Positions 20,221 through 28,835 of a DNA stretch of 64,000 nucleotides are shown here, piece after piece. Made by a program: the position numbers and the translations under genes. Numbering within the stretch: the stretch's first letter is position 1; each line of letters starts with the position of its first letter. The notes under the pieces are model-generated. The model made no database searches. It was not told the origin of the DNA and was given only the letters and a program-made list of their open reading frames with translations. The DNA is from Maribacter aestuarii (GTDB lineage: Bacteria; Bacteroidota; Bacteroidia; Flavobacteriales; Flavobacteriaceae), in contig NZ_CP107031.2 of NCBI RefSeq assembly GCF_027474845.2, forward strand, positions 1,750,501 to 1,814,500, written 5' to 3'.

Positions 20221-21411
20221 ATGAAGACATTGGACGATTTTAATTTCGAAGATAAAAAAGCCTTGATAAGAGTGGACTTTAACGTTCCATTAAACGAAGA
20301 TTTTGAGGTAACTGACACTAATAGAATAGAGGCAGCAAAACCAACCATTATAAAGGTCTTGGAAGACGGAGGAAGCGCTATTCTGATGAGTCACCTTGGG
20401 AGGCCCAAAGGTCAAAAAAATCCAGATTTATCCCTAAAACATATTTGTGATACTGTTTCGGAAGTAATTGGTGTAAGCGTAAAATTTGTACCGGATTGTA
20501 TTGGCGATGAGGCGGAGAAGGCGGTTGCTGAACTACAGAACGGAGAAGTACTTTTGTTAGAAAACCTAAGATACTATGACGAGGAGGAAAAAGGCGATGA
20601 GGAATTCGCGAAAAAACTATCAAAATTAGGCGACGTCTATATTAACGATGCTTTCGGGACTGCCCATAGAGCTCATGCTTCCACTACCATAGTTGCAAAA
20701 TACTTCCCTGACGCTAAATGCTTTGGGTATTTATTGGCAAAAGAAATTGAAGCTATTGAGAAAGTGATGAGAACCGGAGAAAAACCGGTATTAGCCATAT
20801 TGGGAGGAGCCAAGGTATCTTCTAAAATAACCATTATCGAAAATATTCTGGATAAGGTTGATGACCTGATTATTGGGGGTGGGATGACCTATACCTTTGT
20901 CAAAGCGCAAGGTGGTAAGGTAGGCGATTCTATCTGCGAGGACGATAAGATGGATCTTGCCATGGATATACTTAAGCAGGCCAAGGAAAAGGGAGTAAAT
21001 GTTCATATTCCCTTAGACGTAGTTGCTGCTGATGACTTTAACAACGAAGCAAACACGAAGGTTGTAGATGTAGATAAGATACCCGATGGATGGCAAGGAC
21101 TGGATGCCGGTCCTAAGACACTGGAGAACTTCAAATCGGTAATCCTTAATGCCAAAACAATACTTTGGAACGGACCTGTGGGAGTTTTCGAGATGGAAAA
21201 TTTTGCCAAGGGAACTATTGCTGTAGGAAACTATATTGACCAAGCCACCCAAAATGGCGCATTTTCATTAGTTGGCGGTGGGGATTCTGTGGCGGCCGTC
21301 AAACAATTTGGATTTGAGGAAAAGGTAAGTTATGTGTCTACCGGAGGTGGTGCTATGCTGGAAAGTTTAGAAGGTAAAACACTCCCTGGAATTGCCGCAA
21401 TAATAGCGTAG
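20221..21411 (+). CDS. pgk: Phosphoglycerate kinase
   Basis: A full-length 396-residue enzyme. It has the family opening [14 protein letters not shown], the substrate-loop [10 protein letters not shown], the hinge-side [13 protein letters not shown] and the nucleotide-binding C-terminal [11 protein letters not shown], then STGGGAMLE. It transfers a phosphate from 1,3-bisphosphoglycerate to ADP in glycolysis, or the reverse in gluconeogenesis, in the cytosol. It has its own promoter element and stands alone, divergent from holB. Nothing unusual is visible. Confidence 0.98.
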   Translation: MKTLDDFNFEDKKALIRVDFNVPLNEDFEVTDTNRIEAAKPTIIKVLEDGGSAILMSHLGRPKGQKNPDLSLKHICDTVSEVIGVSVKFVPDCIGDEAEKAVAELQNGEVLLLENLRYYDEEEKGDEEFAKKLSKLGDVYINDAFGTAHRAHASTTIVAKYFPDAKCFGYLLAKEIEAIEKVMRTGEKPVLAILGGAKVSSKITIIENILDKVDDLIIGGGMTYTFVKAQGGKVGDSICEDDKMDLAMDILKQAKEKGVNVHIPLDVVAADDFNNEANTKVVDVDKIPDGWQGLDAGPKTLENFKSVILNAKTILWNGPVGVFEMENFAKGTIAVGNYIDQATQNGAFSLVGGGDSVAAVKQFGFEEKVSYVSTGGGAMLESLEGKTLPGIAAIIA

Positions 21412-21421
21412 TAAAGGCGTT

Positions 21422-21450
21422 ATCGATAAACGGGTTATATCGATATTTTG
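21422..21450 (+). terminator. Weak hairpin after pgk
   Basis: ATCGATA (21422-21428) pairs with TATCGAT (21438-21444) across a nine-base loop and is followed by ATTTTG. It is a plausible but weak intrinsic terminator. Confidence 0.35.
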
Positions 21451-21530
21451 TGTATTTTAAGAGATAAAATTTTATTCTCACAAAAAAATGTACGATTTTC
21501 GTTAGCCCTGCTTTTGAAATTAGCGTTTTT

Positions 21531-23171
21531 ATGAATCAGATACGACTACATCGTTTTTACCTACTAGGAATTTTCATATTGCCTTATTTCATTCTGGCAC
21601 AAGAAAGCGAATCCGTTTCTACAAAAACTCCTATAACTACAAGCCTAAAAACATTACCCTTGGACACTCTGGTACTGGATGAGGTAAAGGTTATCCAAGT
21701 GGGGCAATTGGAAGACACAAAATCACCAATAGACACTGGATTAGCGCAATATAAATCAGAGACTACCGGAGCGTACAATCTACTGGACAATGAACTTGCA
21801 GCGAGGTATGACAGCCTTTGGATGAAAGAGCTTATTAATGCCGCTCCCCTCTTTGATGAGATTTATGAAGAAGTGGCTAACTTGGAAACATCTACGACTT
21901 ATGAGTTGGACCTGAATACGGATACGTTAAAACTCAGGTTGGAAAGATTAAATCAAAAGACACCTTTCAATGTAGCTTATAATCCTTCTTTAGAGAACGT
22001 AATACGATCTTTCTTGACCAGAAAACGGGATTTAATGGAGCGCATGTTAACGGTAAGCCAGTTTTACTTCCCTTTGTTTGAGCAGGAGTTGGACAATCAT
22101 GATATTCCGTTGGAGATGAAATATCTTTCCATTGTAGAGTCCGCTCTGAATCCTAGGGCCCGTTCTAGAGTGGGTGCAACCGGACTATGGCAGTTCATGT
22201 ACGGTACTGGGCGGGAGATGAAGTTGGACATTACGAGCTATGTTGACGAACGTAGTGACCCAATGAAATCAACAGCGGCCGCATGTAAGTATTTGAATAG
22301 ATTGTATAGCATTTATGAAGATTGGGATTTAGCTTTGGCAGCCTATAATTCTGGACCTGGTAATGTGAACAAAGCAATACGGAGATCCGGAGGGTATAAA
22401 AATTATTGGAATATCAGGAGAAACTTGCCTAGGGAAACTGCAGGGTATGTTCCTGCATTTTTAGCCACTATGTATATTTTTGAATATGCCGATGAACATG
22501 GGTTGAAAGGGAAGAAGGCAGAGCGTGCATATTTTGAAACGGATACGATTCACGTAAAAAGCCTGATAACTTTTGACCAGATTTCGCAAATAACGGGCAT
22601 AGACAAAGAGGAGTTAAAACTACTCAACCCCTCTTATAAATTAAACGCAATCCCTTATGTAAAGGGCAAGGATCATGTTCTACGATTGCCGGTTTCTTTA
22701 ATGGGGAAATTTGTCCAGAATGAGGAGGCAATTTACGCACATGTGCAAAAAGAACTTAAAAGTAAGGAAAGTCCATTGCCACAATTGGTAAAACAAGCAG
22801 AGCAGGACAGGATCCGCTACAAAGTGCGCAGCGGGGATTATCTGGGTAAGATTGCTGAACGATATGGAGTGGGGGTAAGCCAAATTAAAAGCTGGAACGG
22901 GCTTAGAAGCAATAATTTAAAAATAGGCCAACGGTTAACGATTTACCCAAGAAAAAATGTAAAGTCAACGGTTAGTCCTAAGGATACGCCAACAAGAACG
23001 GCAGCTGCGGGGAATATTAAGGTTCATGAAGTACGCAGTGGAGATTCGCTTTGGACCATCTCAAGAAAATATCCTGGAATTAGTATTGAAAATTTACGAA
23101 AATGGAACGGTATTAGCGGTAACAATCTAAAACCGGGCACAAAACTTAAATTGTGTGATTGTTCATCGTAA
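21531..23171 (+). CDS. MltD-like lytic transglycosylase with two LysM domains
   Basis: The 546-residue product has a signal peptide (ending near ILAQ) and an SLT-type catalytic domain from about residue 165 to 330. The predicted catalytic glutamate is E203 in SIVESALNP, followed by GATGLWQFM and LALAAYNSGPGNV, all hallmarks of family 1 lytic transglycosylases. Two LysM modules close the protein (about 428-472 and 496-543; VRSGDYLGKIAERYG and VRSGDSLWTISRKYP). It should cut glycan strands of peptidoglycan in the periplasm, forming 1,6-anhydromuramyl ends. The next gene starts 14 bases after its stop, suggesting cotranscription. Confidence 0.93.
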   Translation: MNQIRLHRFYLLGIFILPYFILAQESESVSTKTPITTSLKTLPLDTLVLDEVKVIQVGQLEDTKSPIDTGLAQYKSETTGAYNLLDNELAARYDSLWMKELINAAPLFDEIYEEVANLETSTTYELDLNTDTLKLRLERLNQKTPFNVAYNPSLENVIRSFLTRKRDLMERMLTVSQFYFPLFEQELDNHDIPLEMKYLSIVESALNPRARSRVGATGLWQFMYGTGREMKLDITSYVDERSDPMKSTAAACKYLNRLYSIYEDWDLALAAYNSGPGNVNKAIRRSGGYKNYWNIRRNLPRETAGYVPAFLATMYIFEYADEHGLKGKKAERAYFETDTIHVKSLITFDQISQITGIDKEELKLLNPSYKLNAIPYVKGKDHVLRLPVSLMGKFVQNEEAIYAHVQKELKSKESPLPQLVKQAEQDRIRYKVRSGDYLGKIAERYGVGVSQIKSWNGLRSNNLKIGQRLTIYPRKNVKSTVSPKDTPTRTAAAGNIKVHEVRSGDSLWTISRKYPGISIENLRKWNGISGNNLKPGTKLKLCDCSS

Positions 23172-23185
23172 ATTTGAATTTCAAA

Positions 23186-24172
23186 ATGAAGAAATTAGCA
23201 ACACTATCTCTACTTATCCTTCTTATTATCTCCTGCGGAGAAACCACTAAGCCAGATTACTTACCAGAGTCCGTCGGCGCAGTTAATACCCTAACAATAG
23301 TTATTGACAATGAACTATGGAAAAGTAAAGTCGGGGACGTGATTCGCGAAAGCTTTGCCGCCCCAATTCCAGGATTAACTTGGGATGAAGCCATGTTTAG
23401 TATTACTCAGATACCCCCTCAGGTCTTCTCAGGAGCGGTACGCAACACGAGGTCGGTCCTTTACGTTATGGAGGACTCTGTTGACATAGCGCATATGAAG
23501 AAAAACATGTATGCGAAACCTCAGAGGGTAGGTGTAATTAAGGGAAGGAATAAGGAGGAAATCATAGAAAATGTAGAGGCCAAGAAGGACGAATTTGTTT
23601 CCACCTTTAAAGAAATGGAATTGGAGGAGGCTCAAGAACGTTTTCTACGGTCACTTAATAAGGAGAAGGCCTTGGAAGAGCATTTAGAGATTTCTATGGA
23701 TATCCCATCTGTATATAAAGTTGGGCGTGAAGAGGACAATTTTGTTTGGATCGATAGACAGATCCAAAAAGGCACCATGAATATTATAGCTTATAGTGTG
23801 CCGTGGGATACTTTTAAAAACGATTCGACTTTTGTGGAGGATATTGTTAAAATGAGAGACTCTATCGGCAAACTTTTTATACCTGGAGAGGATATTCCGG
23901 GCAAAGAGAATTATATGATTACCGAAAGGGCATTTTCACCCTATATCTTTCCTGCTGAGGTTGCCGGAAGAAAAGCAGCAGAGGTTAGAGGTGTCTGGGA
24001 AATGTCTGGATATCCCATGGCAGGGCCGTTTTTAACCTTTATTATTAACGATAAGCCGAACAACAGAAAGTTAGTGTTGGAAGGATTTACTTTTGCACCT
24101 GCTACTAATAAGCGTGATTACATGTTTGAGTTGGAAGCCATATTGAAAACCGTGCGCTTCAATGACAAATAA
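23186..24172 (+). CDS. DUF4837 family lipoprotein
   Basis: I place the start at 23186, giving MKKLATLSLLILLIISCGE, a signal peptide with lipobox (L-I-I-S-C) and an acylated cysteine; the frame itself is open nine codons further up, overlapping the previous gene. The 328-residue product matches my recollection of DUF4837, a Bacteroidota lipoprotein family of unknown function (NTLTIVIDNELWKS, VRNTRSVLYV, ERAFSPY, GVWEMSGYPMAGPF). It follows the lytic transglycosylase closely, hinting at a cell-envelope role, but no activity can be assigned. A strong terminator follows. Confidence 0.85.
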   Translation: MKKLATLSLLILLIISCGETTKPDYLPESVGAVNTLTIVIDNELWKSKVGDVIRESFAAPIPGLTWDEAMFSITQIPPQVFSGAVRNTRSVLYVMEDSVDIAHMKKNMYAKPQRVGVIKGRNKEEIIENVEAKKDEFVSTFKEMELEEAQERFLRSLNKEKALEEHLEISMDIPSVYKVGREEDNFVWIDRQIQKGTMNIIAYSVPWDTFKNDSTFVEDIVKMRDSIGKLFIPGEDIPGKENYMITERAFSPYIFPAEVAGRKAAEVRGVWEMSGYPMAGPFLTFIINDKPNNRKLVLEGFTFAPATNKRDYMFELEAILKTVRFNDK

Positions 24173-24191
24173 GAGTCTGTATCGGATCAAT

Positions 24192-24229
24192 ATAAAAGGC
24201 CTAGAGATGTATCTCTAGGCCTTTTATAT
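24192..24229 (+). terminator. Strong terminator after the DUF4837 gene
   Basis: A 17-base perfect inverted repeat (24192-24208 and 24211-24227, core AAAAGGCCTAGAGAT) with a T-rich end. It is nearly symmetrical, so it can also end transcripts from the small gene on the other strand. Confidence 0.9.
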
Positions 24230-24249
24230 TTTGGCAACCTTTAGAATCT

Positions 24250-24426
24250 TTAGAGATTACTAAAGGAAAATCCGGTCGATACCCTGAAGGCGAATGCGTA
24301 AATAGTGATTGCCAACAGCATAAAGCAAATCCAGGAAAATATTCTGAAGTAATTTTCCAATATTATATACCTCCAATTTCTAAAGGCTTCAACATAAATT
24401 TCTTTTAAGAGTAAAATTTTATCCAT
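24250..24426 (-). CDS. Small membrane protein, DUF6747-like (58 aa)
   Basis: The frame encodes 58 residues beginning MDKILLLKEIYVEAFRNW, then ENYFRIFSW and one hydrophobic helix (ICFMLLAITIYAFAFRV), ending FSNL. This layout, a short KEIY.E.FRN head with one membrane span and a final RVSTGF, recalls a conserved small family of Flavobacteriaceae that I believe is DUF6747. Function is unknown. It is followed by the symmetrical terminator at 24192-24229. No TAnnTTTG element is evident directly upstream. The remaining sequence to 24684 holds no convincing gene. Confidence 0.65.
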   Translation of the reverse strand: MDKILLLKEIYVEAFRNWRYIILENYFRIFSWICFMLLAITIYAFAFRVSTGFSFSNL

Positions 24427-24684
24427 ACCTGATTCTTTTAATTTTTCATTCGGGACAAATATCGCTACTCATCTTTTCAAATCTCAATTCTTTAGTCGAA
24501 GGGAATATTTTCACTATGAATGGAATTTGATATTTTAAATGATCGATGAGGTGCGGTTTAACACGATGACTTACTGGTTTGTCAAAAGAGCTATTTTTGA
24601 AAACCCTTTCGGGAGTCTTCCCAATGGAAATACCCATAATTAATACCAAATGGTTTATTATTAGGCATGAGGTCATTAAATAAA

Positions 24685-24716
24685 AAAGCCTTTGATATTA
24701 GTATATCAAAGGCTTT
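24685..24716 (-). terminator. Terminator of the OmpA/PD40 gene
   Basis: A 14-bp perfect stem (AAAGCCTTTGATAT / ATATCAAAGGCTTT) with loop TAGT. On the minus strand it is followed by a T-run, so it ends the transcript of the gene at 24737-27226. Confidence 0.88.
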
Positions 24717-24736
24717 AAAATTCATATATGAATGGT

Positions 24737-27226
24737 TTACATATCTACGATAATAAATTCGGACCTACGGTTGAGGTAGTGCTGCTCTTCCCTACATGGA
24801 ATTCTACCGTTACATTCATTTAAAAGTCGCTCTTCACCATAACCCTTAGCACTTTCGATACGGGATTCGTCAATACCTTTGGCGATAATATAATCCCTGG
24901 TAGACTTGGCACGTTTATCGGAAAGGTATTTATTATAGACCGCGCTACCTCTAGAATCCGTATGGGATTCAATCTTAATCACCATTTCCGGATATTCGTT
25001 CATCACGGAGACTAATCTATCCAATTCTTCCGCAGCATCCTTTCTAATAAAAGACTTGTCAAAGTTAAAATGAATCATCTCGGTCTTAAGTTTGCGAATG
25101 CCGTCTTCAACAGCTATCATTTCATTGAATTTCCTTAAGGTTGTATTCACGTTAACGGTTTCGTTATCCTTGGTAGTGACTTCTCTTGTGTCCTCAAAAT
25201 AAGTGCCCTTTACCGTTCTCAAAGTATATTTGGTGTTTGAATCCAAATCTTCAAATATGAAACTGCCATCCTCTGAAGTCTCTATTTCTTTGAGCTTAAT
25301 ATTGTTTTCATCCAACAGCTCTACAAGTGCTCTTGGCATTACATCGCCCGTAACCAATTCTGTAACGACACCGGCTATGGCGTTTAAATTTTCAGGTATT
25401 TCCTCTATCATGAGCTTCTTAAAGGAATAGATGTCGTCATCACCTTTGCCGCCCGCTCTATTGGAGGCAAAAAATCCTTTTTGGGTCTCTTCGTTTACGA
25501 TGTAAGAGAAATCATCCTTATTGCTGTTGACAGGAGCCCCAAGATTGCGCACTTCTAAGAATCCATCTTCTTCCCCAAAAGCTACTTCGTAGACATCTAA
25601 GCCGCCCAACCCAACATGTCCGTTGGATGAGAAATAAAGTTTTTTGTCATTTATAAAAGGAAACATTTCCTTCTGTTCCGTATTGATTTCCGGCCCCAGG
25701 TTTTTTGGCTCGGAAAAACTGCCATCATCCAGAACATCCACGACAAAAATGTCGGTTTCACCTATGCTTCCAGGCATATCTGACACGAAGTATAACTGTT
25801 TGCCATCGTTGCTAAGGGCTGGGTGTCCGGTGGAATATTCATCACTATTAAAAGAAACTTCTGTCGCCTCGGTCCATTCCCCATCAATTTTCTGTGATCT
25901 ATAAATTTTAAGGTTATTTATTCCTTTCTTATCCCTTCTCAGCTTCTTACCGTAATTATTTCTTGTAAAGTACATGGTTTCATTGTCCGGAGAAAAAGTT
26001 ACAGCGGCCTCGTGATACTTGGTATTAATTTTCTTTGAAAACTTTAAGGCGTTTTTTAGTTCAGAGGATTCTTCGTTGAGTTTGGCCGTATATAAGTCTA
26101 AATACGGTTGATTGTTCCATTTATACCGTCTGGTATGGAAGAAGGAAGAATCCATGGCAGAAGCGAATACAACTTCATCTTCATTATGAAACATGGGAGC
26201 AAATTCTGAATATTCTGAATTGACGGCTAAATTCTTAATTTCAAATTGTTTGGGTGTACTCAAAATATTATCTAAAACAGCTTCATTGCGCTGAAATTCA
26301 GAAATCAGTGCAGGGGAGCTTGCATTGTCATCTTTAAGCTTTCTGTTGTAAAGTCGCATCAATCGCTTAGAACGACCGTAATTTCCAGTACCTTTTAGAG
26401 CGTGTGCATATTTAAAAATGTTGTCGGCGGACATTTCCTTTTCATAATTATCATAAAGAATAGTATACCATTTATGTGCCTTCTCCATATTGGTATTAAA
26501 GTAGTGTGCATCACCCGCCTTTTGAAGGGTTTCAAATGAATAATTGGCCTTCTCCTTGGTAAGTGCCTGCTCATATAATTTTGCCGCTTCTGCATACCAC
26601 ATTTTATTAAAATATTCATCTGCTCGCTTGATTAGCTTACTTTGGGGAGAATTTATGGTATTTTTTATAGCACTAGTTTTCTCTAAGCTGTTTTTAGAAT
26701 TTTCTATAGCTGCCTGTTGTAGCGTATCGTAATCAATTTCTTCAATTGTGATGGAACTTTTATTCTTTCTTTCGTTGGTTACCTCAAGAATCCATAAATC
26801 CTTATTAAACCTACCATCAAATTCTGTGCTGCAGTCTTCCAAAGCATTTCGCCATGAATCATATCGATTTAAGTACAGGTAATTCAATTTTGTTGTAGGA
26901 TTTGAAAGATATCCAGCTTCGAAACCCTTTCTTTTGAATTTCCTTACTTGTTTTCCAAGCTTGCCGGTCTTACTAAAAACTCCTATAACAACATAATAGC
27001 CAACTTCTACACCGTCTAGGTTATCAAAAGTACGATGCGGTATGTCTTGAATCTTAGCGGCTTTTTCAAAAGATTCATTTTCAGAATCTATTTGCGATAA
27101 GGTGATGGATTCCTTTTCTTGAGATTGTTGGGCTACACTAATTTCCGAGGACAGTTCATCTTGGAAACTTTGTGCCCCGATATTTAGGGAAAACAACACT
27201 ATCAAGCAGGTGATATAGTTCTTCAT
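24737..27226 (-). CDS. PorE-like OmpA family protein (TPR, PD40 propeller, CRD, OmpA)
   Basis: Start chosen at 27226 (MKNYITCLIVLFSLNIGAQ, a clear signal peptide); the frame extends 21 codons further without such a start. The 829-residue product has a SPOR-like region (around YYVVIGVFSKTGK), TPR-like helices, a WD40-like PD40 propeller (repeated ETMYFTRN, LYFVSD, LYFSSNG, GFFASNR), a carboxypeptidase-regulatory-like fold (VTGDVMPRALVELLD) and a C-terminal OmpA domain with the peptidoglycan-binding pattern ESHTDSRG...NKYLSDKRA. TPR-PD40-CRD-OmpA is the architecture of PorE, which links the type IX secretion machine to peptidoglycan. Here the protein lacks a lipobox and sits outside any T9SS cluster, so it could be one of several paralogues. 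Confidence 0.85.
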   Translation of the reverse strand: MKNYITCLIVLFSLNIGAQSFQDELSSEISVAQQSQEKESITLSQIDSENESFEKAAKIQDIPHRTFDNLDGVEVGYYVVIGVFSKTGKLGKQVRKFKRKGFEAGYLSNPTTKLNYLYLNRYDSWRNALEDCSTEFDGRFNKDLWILEVTNERKNKSSITIEEIDYDTLQQAAIENSKNSLEKTSAIKNTINSPQSKLIKRADEYFNKMWYAEAAKLYEQALTKEKANYSFETLQKAGDAHYFNTNMEKAHKWYTILYDNYEKEMSADNIFKYAHALKGTGNYGRSKRLMRLYNRKLKDDNASSPALISEFQRNEAVLDNILSTPKQFEIKNLAVNSEYSEFAPMFHNEDEVVFASAMDSSFFHTRRYKWNNQPYLDLYTAKLNEESSELKNALKFSKKINTKYHEAAVTFSPDNETMYFTRNNYGKKLRRDKKGINNLKIYRSQKIDGEWTEATEVSFNSDEYSTGHPALSNDGKQLYFVSDMPGSIGETDIFVVDVLDDGSFSEPKNLGPEINTEQKEMFPFINDKKLYFSSNGHVGLGGLDVYEVAFGEEDGFLEVRNLGAPVNSNKDDFSYIVNEETQKGFFASNRAGGKGDDDIYSFKKLMIEEIPENLNAIAGVVTELVTGDVMPRALVELLDENNIKLKEIETSEDGSFIFEDLDSNTKYTLRTVKGTYFEDTREVTTKDNETVNVNTTLRKFNEMIAVEDGIRKLKTEMIHFNFDKSFIRKDAAEELDRLVSVMNEYPEMVIKIESHTDSRGSAVYNKYLSDKRAKSTRDYIIAKGIDESRIESAKGYGEERLLNECNGRIPCREEQHYLNRRSEFIIVDM

Positions 27227-27427
27227 GCTTATCAGGTTTTGTCGATTGTTTATTGCCGACAAAGGATTTTGTTTGAAATTAAAGCGCATAGCTAAGGGTG
27301 TTTATCCAATCTTAGTATTTCGAAATTAAGCCTAATCTGTAAAGTGGATTATTTTTTGTTGTGAAAGAGAGTATTTTTGTCGTGTACGCCTACATACTGT
27401 TAATCTGTACTGCAACTTACAAGAAAA

Positions 27428-27442
27428 AGGCCCTATAGGCCT
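27428..27442 (-). terminator. Small hairpin in the 27.3-27.5 kb gap
   Basis: AGGCC-CTATA-GGCCT is followed, in minus-strand reading, by a T5 run. It may be a backup terminator for tatA. The gap 27227-27516 otherwise shows only an isolated plus-strand TATTTTTG at 27372-27379 and no coding frame I would support. Confidence 0.35.
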
Positions 27443-27516
27443 GGACATTAGAACTTAAGAAAAGAGGAAGGAAAATAAATTGTGAACCTGATTTGTGAAT
27501 CGGTTTTGCATCCAAA

Positions 27517-27548
27517 AAAACGCCCCATAACTAATTATGAGGCGTTTT
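27517..27548 (-). terminator. Terminator after tatA
   Basis: AAAACGCC (27517-27524) pairs with GGCGTTTT (27541-27548), with an inner CATAA/TTATG helix and loop CTAA. It is T-rich on both sides, so probably bidirectional. Confidence 0.75.
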
Positions 27549-27572
27549 GTAAAATGTATAATTTTAAAGAAA

Positions 27573-27758
27573 CTATTCTTTCTTTTTTTCCTCAATGGTT
27601 TCATCTTCCTTTGATGCATCCTTAAACTCTTTGATGCCACTACCGAGACCTCGCATTAATTCAGGTATTTTTTTGCCTCCGAATAATAAGAGAACAACAA
27701 GAACTACGATGGCTATTTGCCATGGACCAATCGCCAAAAATATATTTAAAATAGTCAT
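27573..27758 (-). CDS. tatA: Sec-independent translocase subunit TatA
   Basis: The 61-residue protein has an N-terminal membrane helix ([25 protein letters not shown]) with the conserved FG.KK.PEL..GLG hinge and amphipathic helix, then a charged tail ending in EKKKE. This is the TatA/E pattern and size. It forms the pore-like oligomer of the twin-arginine pathway with TatC, which is not in this window. It has its own promoter element and terminator, so it is monocistronic. Confidence 0.94.
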   Translation of the reverse strand: MTILNIFLAIGPWQIAIVVLVVLLLFGGKKIPELMRGLGSGIKEFKDASKEDETIEEKKKE

Positions 27759-27780
27759 AGAGATATCAATTTAAGGTTAT

Positions 27781-27788
27781 CAAAGGTA
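27781..27788 (-). promoter_or_regulatory. -7 promoter element of tatA
   Basis: Read on the minus strand, TACCTTTG fits TAnnTTTG and ends 22 bases before the tatA ATG. Confidence 0.55.
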
Positions 27789-27947
27789 CAAAAAACTCGA
27801 TTAGGTTGCTAGAATATTAACGTTAGCCTAAAATATTAATTGCCTTAACCTAAAAAGGTGCTTCCGTACGTATAAACTTAAAGATTGTAACTATTCTATT
27901 AAGAGCATATTTTTATATCCAAGTATTCCTATATTAGTCGGTAAGTC

Positions 27948-27955
27948 TATCTTTG
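27948..27955 (+). promoter_or_regulatory. -7 element abutting the M23 peptidase start
   Basis: TATCTTTG matches TAnnTTTG and ends only five bases before the ATG at 27961. With usual spacing, transcription would start at or within a base or two of the A of ATG. Confidence 0.6.
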
Positions 27956-27960
27956 TAGCA

Positions 27961-28830
27961 ATGGCCAAAAAAGTTAAAAAAAGAAAGGAAATAAAGCGGA
28001 AACTTCTGCACAAGTATCGTTTGGTAATCCTGAACGAAAATACTTTTGAGGAGAAAATATCCTTCAAGCTAAGTCGGTTAAACGTCTTTGTAACGGGTTC
28101 CCTTTTTATGATTGGTTTAATTGGGCTCACTATCTTATTAATCGCCTTTACTCCGTTGCGAGAATATATCCCTGGATATTCATCCACTAAGTTGAAAAAA
28201 GAAGCGACAGAACTTACGTATAAGACCGATTCATTGGTAAGAACCTTAAATTATACCAATAGGTATTTAGATAATATTCGAATGGTACTTAAGGGGGATA
28301 TTGAAAATAGTGAAACCAATAGGGACTCCTTGTTCCAACAGTTTAAATTAGATCCATCTTCAATTGATTTAACTCCCATAAAGGAAGATTCTTTACTTAG
28401 GGCGGAGGTAGCCTTGGAGGATAAGTATAACTTATTTGAACGCAACACCGACAATAGGAACCTCATACTTTTTCCGCCTATTTCTGGAACCGTATCCATG
28501 AATTATGATGCGGAAAAAAGACATTACGCGGTGGACGTAGTGGCGCCAAAGGATACACCGGTCAAAAGCGTAGCCAACGGAGTAGTTATTTTTTCGGAAT
28601 GGACTACAGAAACAGGCTATGTAATCATCATTGAACATGAAGGAGGACTCTTAAGCGTCTATAAACATAATGGCTCCTTGGCAAAAGAACAAGGCTCCAT
28701 CGTGCGTGCAGGTGAGGTGATAGCTTCTGTTGGAAATACGGGAGAATTTACTACGGGACCACATTTGCATTTTGAATTGTGGGATAATGGCAACCATTTA
28801 AATCCCCTAGATTTCATAGACTTTAACTAA
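27961..28830 (+). CDS. M23 family metallopeptidase (membrane-anchored, LytM fold)
   Basis: The 289-residue protein has a basic N-terminus, one transmembrane helix (about residues 42-62, VFVTGSLFMIGLIGL), a periplasmic helical linker and a C-terminal LytM/M23 domain. The zinc-site residues are present: H188 and D192 in HYAVD, and H268/H270 in PHLHFE. It should cleave peptide cross-links in peptidoglycan, or activate another hydrolase. The promoter element ends five bases before the ATG, so the message may be leaderless. The GH3 gene starts six bases after its stop and is likely cotranscribed. Confidence 0.92.
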   Translation: MAKKVKKRKEIKRKLLHKYRLVILNENTFEEKISFKLSRLNVFVTGSLFMIGLIGLTILLIAFTPLREYIPGYSSTKLKKEATELTYKTDSLVRTLNYTNRYLDNIRMVLKGDIENSETNRDSLFQQFKLDPSSIDLTPIKEDSLLRAEVALEDKYNLFERNTDNRNLILFPPISGTVSMNYDAEKRHYAVDVVAPKDTPVKSVANGVVIFSEWTTETGYVIIIEHEGGLLSVYKHNGSLAKEQGSIVRAGEVIASVGNTGEFTTGPHLHFELWDNGNHLNPLDFIDFN

Positions 28831-28835
28831 GAAGA

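Noticed and set aside
24446..24676. A 76-codon minus-strand frame between the small membrane protein and the OmpA terminator
   Set aside because: No domain, signal or hydrophobic pattern, no promoter element, and no resemblance to known small families. I consider it chance.
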